Positions 17,897-26,512 of a stretch of 64,000 nucleotides of DNA are shown one piece after another (the first letter of the stretch is position 1; every line of letters starts with the position of its first letter). Source of the DNA: an uncultured Pelagibacteraceae bacterium (GTDB lineage: Bacteria; Pseudomonadota; Alphaproteobacteria; Pelagibacterales; Pelagibacteraceae). The translations under genes and the position numbers were made by a program. The stretch lies in the NCBI GenBank assembly GCA_902620525.1, contig CACNIK010000004.1:58354-122353 (forward strand). Reading direction: 5' to 3'. Under the pieces are notes generated by a model. The model did not search any database. It saw nothing but the letters and a program-made list of their open reading frames with translations, and was not told the DNA's origin.

Positions 17897-19105
17897 CTAT
17901 CCTTTAACACTACCAGATGTAAGGCCACTAACCAAATATTTTTCAAAATATACAAAAATAAAAAGTACTGGTAGGGTAACTATAACAGATCCTGCCATTA
18001 AATATTGGCGAGGAGTTTCTGCATCCCCGCTTAAATATTGAATAGCCCTCGATAAAGTAAAAGATTTAGGGCTATCTAAAAACATCAAAGAAAAAAGAAA
18101 TTCATTCCATGCAATCATAAAAACATATAAAGCGACTGATGAAATCGCTGGTAAACTTAATGGAATAATAATTTTTAAAATAATGCCAAACCAATTTTGA
18201 CCATCCATAATACCTGCATCTTCAATTTCTTTAGGAATACTTTTAAAATACCCTTGCAACATATAAATGGCCACTGGAAGAGTCGTAGCGGTATAAACTA
18301 TCAATAGACCAAAAATTGAGTTTCTTAAACCCAGTTGACTAAATACAGTATACAATGGAATTACTAAAACTATCGCTGGAAACATATAAATAATTAAAAT
18401 TGAAGTTGATAAAAAATTTTTACCGAAGAAATTTAACCTAGCAACTGCATAAGCTGCAGGAATTGCAAATAACAATGTAACAATAACTGTTCCGATAGAA
18501 ACAGCTGAACTAATCAATATGTATCTACTAAAGTTATAGGTTTCAAAAATTACAAAATAAGATTTAAATAATTCTGTCAAACTTTTAGAAAAGTCTAAAC
18601 TAAAATCGAGTGGATTGACTAATAAAGCAATTTGAGTTTTAAAGCTTGTTACCAACATAATATAGAACGGAAATAAAATTACAAAAGCAAAAAAAACAAT
18701 TCCAAATAAAGTGGTAAAATCAAAAATAATTTTTTCGGACATGAAATCTTCGGTTAAAGATTTTATATTATATTTTTTTAATTTGTTCGTGAAAAATAAA
18801 ATTGTTAAGAAAACTCCAAATATATACCAATATGGAGATGATTCATTAAAGTAAAAATATAAAAATGAAAATAAAAATGATAATGAAAATATTTTAATTA
18901 AGTGATTAATTCTGTTTCCAATTAACACACATAATAAAGATAGAATAATTCCACTAAAAAAGTTTCCTGTGATATTAAGATTTGTAAAGTTTAAACCCTG
19001 AAGTGTAGACATAATTTTCCAAATTGACAAAATACATGTAAGAAAAAAAGATGAACTGACCAAAAATATTGTTATAGATTTAAATTTCATTTGCTTTTTT
19101 TCCAA
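17897..19105 (-). CDS. Carbohydrate ABC transporter permease (MalG-like) with N-terminal multi-TM extension
   Basis: EAA loop IPKEIEDAGIMDGQNWFGIILKIIIPLSLPA; ~130 aa hydrophobic extension before the permease core. Confidence 0.85.
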   Translation of the reverse strand: MEKKQMKFKSITIFLVSSSFFLTCILSIWKIMSTLQGLNFTNLNITGNFFSGIILSLLCVLIGNRINHLIKIFSLSFLFSFLYFYFNESSPYWYIFGVFLTILFFTNKLKKYNIKSLTEDFMSEKIIFDFTTLFGIVFFAFVILFPFYIMLVTSFKTQIALLVNPLDFSLDFSKSLTELFKSYFVIFETYNFSRYILISSAVSIGTVIVTLLFAIPAAYAVARLNFFGKNFLSTSILIIYMFPAIVLVIPLYTVFSQLGLRNSIFGLLIVYTATTLPVAIYMLQGYFKSIPKEIEDAGIMDGQNWFGIILKIIIPLSLPAISSVALYVFMIAWNEFLFSLMFLDSPKSFTLSRAIQYLSGDAETPRQYLMAGSVIVTLPVLFIFVYFEKYLVSGLTSGSVKG

Positions 19106-20339
19106 TTAATCTAAAATAAATAATCATAAATGCTAAAAGCAACATAACTATAACAATTGAAACAGCTGAACCCATACCAATATCTGAAACAGCAAACCCT
19201 TGCTGATAAACATTTATAGGCAAAGTTCTTGTTCCGGATGCTCCACCAGTTAATAAAAAAATATCTTCAAATTTATTAAAGTTCCAAATAAATCTAATCA
19301 TAAACAAAATAGAAATTATCGCTGTAATTTGAGGAAGTGTAATATGTATAAATTTTTTAACTGGACTTGCTCCATCTACTTCGGCTGCTTCATACAAACT
19401 TTTTGGAATAGCTTGTAATCTTGCTAAGATGAATAGAAAAGCTAGAGGAAAATAACGCCAAATCTCAAAAAATATTACTGTCGTTAATGCCAGCCTTAAT
19501 TTGAAATCAAATCCCAAAATGCTTATTGTAATATATTTTTGGCCTAATAAATTAATTGGTGACTCAATAATATTAAAATTAACCAATAGAGCATTTAAAG
19601 TTCCACTATTAGGATCAAGTAATAATGTCCAAGTATAAGCTAATGCAACAACAGGACCTACATATGGAAAAAGAAGAATGCCACGCATATAAGATCTCCC
19701 TTGAATGTTTTGATTTACCAATTGCGCTGCTAAAATTCCAAAAATTATTGCACCAACTGTACCAAAAAAAGTGAAGTAAAATGTAGTTAAAAGTAAATCA
19801 ATAAAATTATTTTCGTAAAAAACTTTTTTAAAATTTTTTAGAGTAAAATTCGTTGTTAGTAATGGATTATCTGATTTTCCACTTAAAATTGGTTTTTGAG
19901 ATTTTATTGTTTCTTTTTTAATTTTTTCACCATCGATATTTTTTAATATTATTTCAAAATTTTCTTTATATTTCGCTTCCCAATCTCCAAGTTCACAAAT
20001 GATCTTTTTAGATTTAAAATTACATCTTGAATCTAAATTTAATATTGAAGTATTTTTGGGAAATTTATCTTGGAATTTAACATCTCTTATTTCTTGAATT
20101 AATGAACTATTTCTTAATTTATAAACAATTTTTAATTCTGACCCATCATCAGAAATAGATTTAACGATTTTTTTTGCTCTAGGTTCTGGAATTCTTATAT
20201 CTTTTAACTCAATATCTTTAAAACTTATCCAAATATTTGCAAATATTGGAAATAATACTATTGCGAAAACTAATAAAACTGCAGGTAAGACTAAAGTGTA
20301 AGCAGTTCTTTTTTCTAATTTTGATAATGTGTTACTCAT
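19080..20339 (-). CDS. Carbohydrate ABC transporter permease (MalF-like) with large TM1-TM2 insert
   Basis: EAA loop IPKSLYEAAEVDGASPVKKFIHITLPQ; ~115 aa insert after TM1. Confidence 0.85.
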   Translation of the reverse strand: MSNTLSKLEKRTAYTLVLPAVLLVFAIVLFPIFANIWISFKDIELKDIRIPEPRAKKIVKSISDDGSELKIVYKLRNSSLIQEIRDVKFQDKFPKNTSILNLDSRCNFKSKKIICELGDWEAKYKENFEIILKNIDGEKIKKETIKSQKPILSGKSDNPLLTTNFTLKNFKKVFYENNFIDLLLTTFYFTFFGTVGAIIFGILAAQLVNQNIQGRSYMRGILLFPYVGPVVALAYTWTLLLDPNSGTLNALLVNFNIIESPINLLGQKYITISILGFDFKLRLALTTVIFFEIWRYFPLAFLFILARLQAIPKSLYEAAEVDGASPVKKFIHITLPQITAIISILFMIRFIWNFNKFEDIFLLTGGASGTRTLPINVYQQGFAVSDIGMGSAVSIVIVMLLLAFMIIYFRLIGKKANEI

Positions 20340-20344
20340 AAATA

Positions 20345-20375
20345 AAAAGCGGATAATAAAGTATTATCCGCTCTT
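20345..20375 (-). terminator. Intra-operon hairpin between binding-protein and permease genes
   Basis: AGCGGATAAT-aaagt-ATTATCCGCT perfect 10-bp stem, followed in minus direction by a U-rich run. Confidence 0.65.
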
Positions 20376-20388
20376 TATAAAATTATTT

Positions 20389-21711
20389 TTAAAACTTAGC
20401 TAATTCAGCGTTTATTTTTTTAACCGCTTCGTCAACTGAGATTTGATCATCTATATATTCTCTAGTGATTCTATTTAAGAACTGAGAATTAATGATTTTC
20501 GATGCTCTAGAAAGTTCACCTTCTTTAACTCCCCATCTGTTCGCGGTATCTAAACCGGCAACAATGTTATCAATAACATCTGCAGAATAAAGATCAGTCA
20601 ATGGTGCCTTTCTATCAACACCTACAGGTAATTTACTCCATGCTTTCGTGTAAGCACTTGGATCGCTCTTATTTCCTCTTCTTACAGGAAATTTTCCCTC
20701 AGGAGCAATTCCTAATGTTGCTGTATACCCCTCACTCATTGAGTATTCTATGAATTTTTTAGCTTCATCAGTATCTGCATCTGCTGTTATTCCAAAGTAT
20801 CTTACATCGGCCCAAGCAGCTCCTTTTTTATTATTTGGTCCACTAAAATTAGTAATGAAACCAGTTTTAGATGCCAGTTCTGGTGATGTAGGGTCACTAT
20901 TTATTGTTGGAGGAGCAGAATCTCTTAATCCTGCTAATTCATCCATTATAAATGGAGACCAAATAACCATTGGTGTTTTTCCTGCGAAATATAAAGCTCT
21001 AGATTGTTTCCAAAACAATTCTCCAGGAGGACTTGCTTTGGCAATTACTTTGTAAAATTCTAAAGAATTCTTTAAAGCTTTACCTTGCTTTTTAGTTCCA
21101 CCCTTTTTAACAAAGTTAACCCCATTTGCTAAAAGCACATGCTCAAGCACTTGACTCATAAAGTTTTCATCTGTTTTTGTAGCCGCAACAAATCCAAACA
21201 TATCATTACTTGATAATGTATTAACGGCTTTTACTATGTTTGCATATGATGTTGGTGGTTCTAAACCAGCTTTTGCAAATAGATCTTTTCTGTAAACAAC
21301 CATCTGTGTCCATCCATCTACTGGAACGGCTGCAATTTTTCCACCTTGTTTAGCCATATTTAATGCACCTGGTGCAAATGTTTTTTTTCCTAGAGATTTA
21401 ACAACGTCGTTATTTGCATCTATATCTAATATGCCTGCTTCAGCCCATGGTAAAACGTATTGCAAAGTATGATAAATCACATCTGGGAGCTCTCCTGCTG
21501 CTGCTGCTGCGGTAGCTCTTGTTCCAAGGTCTTTTTCTTCAACGGGTATTACTTCAACGCTAATACCTGTTTTTGCTTCAAAAGCCTTAGCCATTGTTTT
21601 TTGTTTTTCCATTCTTTCTGGTTGAACTTCAGTAGTCCAGAACTTTATTCCAGCGTAACTAGAGTTAATAAAAAATGAAAAAGCAAATATGTATATTAAT
21701 ATTTTTCTCAT
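20389..21711 (-). CDS. Carbohydrate ABC transporter substrate-binding protein
   Basis: Signal peptide MRKILIYIFAFSFFINSSYA; VIWSPFIMDELAG, DGWTQMVVYRKDLFAKAGLEPP. Confidence 0.88.
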   Translation of the reverse strand: MRKILIYIFAFSFFINSSYAGIKFWTTEVQPERMEKQKTMAKAFEAKTGISVEVIPVEEKDLGTRATAAAAAGELPDVIYHTLQYVLPWAEAGILDIDANNDVVKSLGKKTFAPGALNMAKQGGKIAAVPVDGWTQMVVYRKDLFAKAGLEPPTSYANIVKAVNTLSSNDMFGFVAATKTDENFMSQVLEHVLLANGVNFVKKGGTKKQGKALKNSLEFYKVIAKASPPGELFWKQSRALYFAGKTPMVIWSPFIMDELAGLRDSAPPTINSDPTSPELASKTGFITNFSGPNNKKGAAWADVRYFGITADADTDEAKKFIEYSMSEGYTATLGIAPEGKFPVRRGNKSDPSAYTKAWSKLPVGVDRKAPLTDLYSADVIDNIVAGLDTANRWGVKEGELSRASKIINSQFLNRITREYIDDQISVDEAVKKINAELAKF

Positions 21712-21878
21712 TGTGACCCCCTATATATTCTATTTATAAAAAAACCTACCAATATTTGCCAATATAATAAACCCTTTAAAAAAAATATGGCAGGTGTACA
21801 AATTTTACATTAACGTTGTTTTTTGTATAAAATAAATTCTAAAACATTAAAATTAAACTCTGGGTTGAAAACTTATTT

Positions 21879-22931
21879 ATGGCTTTTATTGAACTAAAAA
21901 ATATCGAAAAAAGTTTTGGATCAAACAAGGTAATAAATAAATTTGATATTAAAATAAAAGATGGAGAATTTATTGTTTTAGTAGGTCCATCAGGTTGCGG
22001 AAAATCTACACTTTTAAGAATGATCTCAGGTTTAGAAACAGTCGATAAGGGAGAAATTTATTTAGATAACAAGATTATAAATAATCTAGTTCCTTCTAAA
22101 CGTGAAATTGCAATGGTTTTTCAATCCTATGCTTTGTATCCACACATGAGTGTTTTTGAGAATATGGCTTTTGGCTTAAAAATGGAAAAAATTTCAAAAA
22201 GTGAAATTAATCAAAAAGTTAATAATGCTGCTGCAACACTTCAAATAGAGGATTTACTTGAAAGGAAGCCTAAACAGCTATCAGGAGGACAAAAACAAAG
22301 AGTTGCAATCGGAAGAGCTATCACAAGGAGTCCTAAAGTTTTCTTATTTGATGAACCATTATCAAACCTAGATGCTGCTTTAAGATCTGAAATGAGAGTT
22401 GAAATATCTAAACTTCATAAAAAAATGAATTCAAATATAATCTATGTAACGCATGATCAAGTTGAAGCGATGACATTAGCTGATAGAATTGTAGTTCTAA
22501 ACAAAGGAAATATCGAACAATATGGAACACCTAATGAGATTTATTCAGATCCAAATAATATTTTTGTTGCAGAATTTATTGGATCTCCAAAAATGAATAT
22601 AATTAAGATTAATAAAGACTACATTGTTAATTCAAATACTTTTCAATTATTCAATAATAAAATATCTTTTAATAATTTTAAATTTGAAGATGAGATTTAT
22701 ATAGGTATTAGGCCGGAGGATATAAGCTTGGAAAGCAATCGCGAAATCCAGTTAGAAGTAAAAATTGAACTTGTAGAAAATTTGGGTTTTGAAAAAATTA
22801 TTTATTCTAAGATTTCAAATAATCAAATTATAATTAAATCATCTAAAAATATAAATAATGACTCACTCAAAGTTTCATTTTCAAAGGAAAATGTATTTCT
22901 TTTTAATAAGGATAAAAAAAGGATTAGATAA
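21879..22931 (+). CDS. Carbohydrate ABC transporter ATP-binding protein (MalK/UgpC type)
   Basis: [63 protein letters not shown]. Confidence 0.92.
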   Translation: MAFIELKNIEKSFGSNKVINKFDIKIKDGEFIVLVGPSGCGKSTLLRMISGLETVDKGEIYLDNKIINNLVPSKREIAMVFQSYALYPHMSVFENMAFGLKMEKISKSEINQKVNNAAATLQIEDLLERKPKQLSGGQKQRVAIGRAITRSPKVFLFDEPLSNLDAALRSEMRVEISKLHKKMNSNIIYVTHDQVEAMTLADRIVVLNKGNIEQYGTPNEIYSDPNNIFVAEFIGSPKMNIIKINKDYIVNSNTFQLFNNKISFNNFKFEDEIYIGIRPEDISLESNREIQLEVKIELVENLGFEKIIYSKISNNQIIIKSSKNINNDSLKVSFSKENVFLFNKDKKRIR

Positions 22932-22957
22932 GTTCATTTAAATAAAAAATATTATTA

Positions 22958-24679
22958 ATGTTAGCTCAGAATTACAAAAAAAAGATAAGATCAAAACTAA
23001 ATAATATATACAAAAGATCTTTACCTAAAAATGATATTTATAAGTTTGAAGATGAAATTATTCAAATAATTAAAAATTTTAATAAAAAAAATTCAAAAAG
23101 AAAAAAAAATATTTCTGAGAAAACTTCTTTAGTGATTTGTTACGGAGATAGTATTTATTTAAATAAAAAAAGTTCAATTTCATTATTTAAAACTTTTTTT
23201 CAAAAAAAATTAAAAAAATATTTTAATACAATACACTTTTTACCCTTTTATCCTTCGAGTAGTGATAGTGGTTTTTCTGTAAAAGATCATTATAAAATTG
23301 AAAAAAAACTTGGTAGTTGGTCTGATATAAAAAAAATTTCAAAATCTAATGACATTATGGCTGATATGGTCATTAATCACTCATCGGCAAGAGGTCTGTG
23401 GTTTAGAAACTTTTTAAAAAATAAAAGTCCAGGAAAAAATTATTTTTTAAAAATTGACTCTAAATTTAATACTTCAAAAGTAGTTCGACCAAGAGATCAT
23501 AAATTATTAAAAAAAATTAATTTTTTTAACAAAAAAGAATATCTTTGGAGAACCTTTAGTTCAGATCAATTGGATCTAAATTTTAAAAATCCTTCTGTTT
23601 TATTAAGATTTATAAAAATAATGATTAATCTTATTAATCATGGTGTAACTATTTTTAGGCTGGATGCAATTGCATATCTCTGGAAAGAGAGTGGTACAAA
23701 ATGCATTAATTTGAAACAAACGCATGAAATAATTAAACTTTTAAAGCAAATTAGTATTTCACTAAATGTGGAAACCACAATTGTTACTGAAACAAATTTG
23801 CCTGAAAAAGAAAATCTCAGTTATTTTGGTAAAAATGATGAGGCTAATTGGATTTATAATTTTTCTCTCCCACCATTATTGATTCATGCGTTTTTATTTG
23901 AAAATAGTTCATACTTAAATCAATGGAGTAAAAAACTTCCGATTGCAAAAAAAGGAAATAGTTATTTAAATTTTATATCATCTCATGATGGAATAGGTAT
24001 TAGACCCACAGAGGGAATATTTAAGAAAAAAACATTAAACAACTTTCTTAAAAGATTAAAAAAAAATGGATCAAAATTTTCATATAGAAAAGTAAAGAAT
24101 AAGGCAAAAAAAGTCTATGAAGCAAATATAACTGTTTTCGATGCGCTTAAAAAATCAGATACTGATTCTAAAGGTGAATTTCTTTTAGAAAGATACGTTT
24201 CTGCACATTCTATTATTATGTCTTTTGAAGGTATCCCCGCAGTATATTTTAACTCCTTGTTTGGAAAATCTAATGATGAAGCTAAATATATAATAACTGG
24301 AAATAAAAGAGACGTTAACAGATATAAATGGAATTATAAAAATATTTCAAAAAAACTAGATAATAAAAATTCCAAACAAAGTATATTTTTTCAGAAAATT
24401 TCCAATCTGCTTAGTATTAGAAGAAAACAAAAAGCATTTCATCCAAATGCCTCAAGACAGAATATAAACCTTGGCTCAAAAATTTTTTCATTCAAAAGAA
24501 TAAGCATTGATAGAAAACAAACTGTAATTTGTATTACAAATTTGTCATCAATAACCCAAAAAGCGCACCTTGATAAAGTTTATTACAATTGGAAAAATTT
24601 AATTGGATCTAAAATTAAAGTTAACAATAAGCTTTTAATATTAAAACCCTTTGAAACAATTTGGTTAAGCAATAGATAG
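22958..24679 (+). CDS. GH13_18 glycoside phosphorylase (sucrose / glucosylglycerate / glucosylglycerol phosphorylase-like)
   Basis: MADMVINHSSARGLWFRNF, IFRLDAIAYLWKESGT (nucleophile region), TETNLPEKENLSYFG (acid/base region), FISSHDGIGIRPTEG, FEGIPAVYFNSLFG. Confidence 0.8.
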   Translation: MLAQNYKKKIRSKLNNIYKRSLPKNDIYKFEDEIIQIIKNFNKKNSKRKKNISEKTSLVICYGDSIYLNKKSSISLFKTFFQKKLKKYFNTIHFLPFYPSSSDSGFSVKDHYKIEKKLGSWSDIKKISKSNDIMADMVINHSSARGLWFRNFLKNKSPGKNYFLKIDSKFNTSKVVRPRDHKLLKKINFFNKKEYLWRTFSSDQLDLNFKNPSVLLRFIKIMINLINHGVTIFRLDAIAYLWKESGTKCINLKQTHEIIKLLKQISISLNVETTIVTETNLPEKENLSYFGKNDEANWIYNFSLPPLLIHAFLFENSSYLNQWSKKLPIAKKGNSYLNFISSHDGIGIRPTEGIFKKKTLNNFLKRLKKNGSKFSYRKVKNKAKKVYEANITVFDALKKSDTDSKGEFLLERYVSAHSIIMSFEGIPAVYFNSLFGKSNDEAKYIITGNKRDVNRYKWNYKNISKKLDNKNSKQSIFFQKISNLLSIRRKQKAFHPNASRQNINLGSKIFSFKRISIDRKQTVICITNLSSITQKAHLDKVYYNWKNLIGSKIKVNNKLLILKPFETIWLSNR

Positions 24680-24681
24680 AT

Positions 24682-24721
24682 ATTTTAAATCCTTTGTGTC
24701 TACCAATTTCACCACGAGGTC
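24682..24721 (-). repeat. Truncated 5'-half copy of tRNA-Leu(TAA), direct repeat of 17779..17818
   Basis: attttaaAtcctttgtgtctaccaatttcaccacgaggTc matches the intact tRNA at 38/40 positions including a 30-nt exact run (24690..24719 = 17787..17816). Confidence 0.9.
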
Positions 24722-24753
24722 ATTATTTTTTATTAACATATTTAAGCTAAGTT

Positions 24754-25596
24754 TTAACCTTTTACAACTCTGTGTTTTTGTTTTCCTAATTTATCTATTC
24801 CCAGGATAAGTTCTTCTCCACCTTTTAAAAATTTAGGTGGTTTCATATTTTCCCCGACGCCATTAGGAGTTCCGGTACAGCAGATGTCTCCTGGGTACAA
24901 AGTCATGCAGTGACTCATGTAAGAAACAAGTTGTTCTATATTGAATATCATATCTTTCGTGTTTCCAGTTTGCATTCTCTCACCATTTACATCTAAAAAC
25001 ATATTAAGATTATTGTAATCTTTAACTTCCTCTTTTGTAAGAATATATGGTCCTATTGGCCCAAAGGTGTCAAAACCTTTTCCTTTATCCCAAGTAAGAC
25101 CCTTATTTTTTTGAAATTCTCTTTCACTTACATCTGTAACTAGAAAAAAACCAAGAACATAATCGAGGGCATTTTTTTCCTCCACATATTTTGCTTTTTT
25201 TCCTATCACAAAACCAATTTCAACTTCCCAGTCTGTATGGTTTGAGTTTTTTGGAACTTCTATATTATCATTTGGTCCGACGATACAATTAGTAAATTTT
25301 GAAAATATAATTGGTTCTTTAGGAATGGGTAAATTTTGTTCCGTTGCATGATCTTTAAAATTCAAGCCAATACCCAAAAATTTTGAAGGATTTTTAACAC
25401 AAGCTCCTATTCTAGATCCAGAATCAAGAGTTGGTAAATCTTTAATATTTAATTTTTTTATTTTTTCAATAGTTTCAAAGTTTAAACTTTCAGGGTTGAG
25501 ATCAGAAATTGCGCTGGATAGATCTTTATATGAACCATCTTTATCAATTATTGCTGGTTTTTCTTTGCCTAATTCACCTATTCTACAGAGTTTCAT
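24754..25596 (-). CDS. Fumarylacetoacetate hydrolase family protein
   Basis: FLGIGLNFKDHATEQ, PIIFSKFTNCIVGPND, DWEVEIGFVIGKKA, GDICCTGTPNGVG. Confidence 0.9.
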   Translation of the reverse strand: MKLCRIGELGKEKPAIIDKDGSYKDLSSAISDLNPESLNFETIEKIKKLNIKDLPTLDSGSRIGACVKNPSKFLGIGLNFKDHATEQNLPIPKEPIIFSKFTNCIVGPNDNIEVPKNSNHTDWEVEIGFVIGKKAKYVEEKNALDYVLGFFLVTDVSEREFQKNKGLTWDKGKGFDTFGPIGPYILTKEEVKDYNNLNMFLDVNGERMQTGNTKDMIFNIEQLVSYMSHCMTLYPGDICCTGTPNGVGENMKPPKFLKGGEELILGIDKLGKQKHRVVKG

Positions 25597-25600
25597 ATTT

Positions 25601-26512
25601 TTATTTTATTAAGTTTCTTAAACTTTTTTCTAAAATTTTTCCCTCTAATGACTTTATATTAACCTTTATATTTTTATCAACTCTCATATCTACCCCATTT
25701 TTCCATATTCCAGCTGCCAGATGCATAATTCCTATCTCATTATTAGGAATATTAGGCTCTCTAAAAGTTTTATCGTTTTCATCATAAACTGGAAAAAGGT
25801 GACTTGTTATCCAATTGTGATTAATAGGTAAAAATTCAGTTTCTGCATTATCTATATAAACTGTCATGTTGATAGCCAAACCCTCTGATCCAAAAACTCT
25901 ACCTTTAGCTAAAGTTTTTTTTAAATTTTTTTGCCACGTATCCCAGCAAGTTGATTGTTTCATCAAAGAAAAAACTCCAATATTTAAATGAGGAGCAAAA
26001 GCAATTTTTCTTGCATCTTCTTCTGAAAGTCCAGACATTTTCGCATGTTTATAATTTTGAGTTTTAATCGCTGCAAATTTGCCAAATATCCAATTTACTT
26101 TTGCTAAACTTCTATATCCCGGTCCTATTGATTGAGTTATACCTAGTTTATTGTTCTCACAGGCTTTAAAATAATTTTCAATACACTCCCAAGAGTTTAC
26201 CCAAGCATCACAATCTATCCATAAGTACTTATCATAATTAGGAAAATATTTTGGAAGGAAGGCTCTTGATATTTGGCTTTTTAACCATTCTTTTCCCTTT
26301 TTATAAAAAGGAATATTTATATCCCAGTCTGCTTTTTTTATTTCATCAACCTGAGTACTAATTAATTCTATTTGATCAGATGATAATCCAGCATCCAATA
26401 CGCAAATATCGATATTTTCACTTTGTTTGAATTTTCTTATTGAATGAATTAATTCCTCAAGTAACGGGAAGTAATTTGAGTCTGAAAGAGTAACGATTGT
26501 TTTTTTTATCAT
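25601..26512 (-). CDS. Glycosyltransferase-like protein (GT8-like nucleotide-diphospho-sugar transferase fold)
   Basis: AFLPKYFPNYDKYLWIDCDAWVNSWE (DxD-like), N-terminal IVTLSDSNYFPLLEELIHSIR. Confidence 0.65.
   Translation of the reverse strand: MIKKTIVTLSDSNYFPLLEELIHSIRKFKQSENIDICVLDAGLSSDQIELISTQVDEIKKADWDINIPFYKKGKEWLKSQISRAFLPKYFPNYDKYLWIDCDAWVNSWECIENYFKACENNKLGITQSIGPGYRSLAKVNWIFGKFAAIKTQNYKHAKMSGLSEEDARKIAFAPHLNIGVFSLMKQSTCWDTWQKNLKKTLAKGRVFGSEGLAINMTVYIDNAETEFLPINHNWITSHLFPVYDENDKTFREPNIPNNEIGIMHLAAGIWKNGVDMRVDKNIKVNIKSLEGKILEKSLRNLIK

Noticed and set aside
22958-24679. Poly-A/AAAAAA-rich stretches in the phosphorylase gene as frameshift signals
   Set aside because: The frame stays open through all catalytic motifs; homopolymers reflect extreme AT bias and Lys/Asn-rich coding.
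24682-24721. Second functional tRNA-Leu
   Set aside because: Only the 5' half is present; no 3' anticodon stem, variable arm, T-arm or acceptor 3' strand follows.
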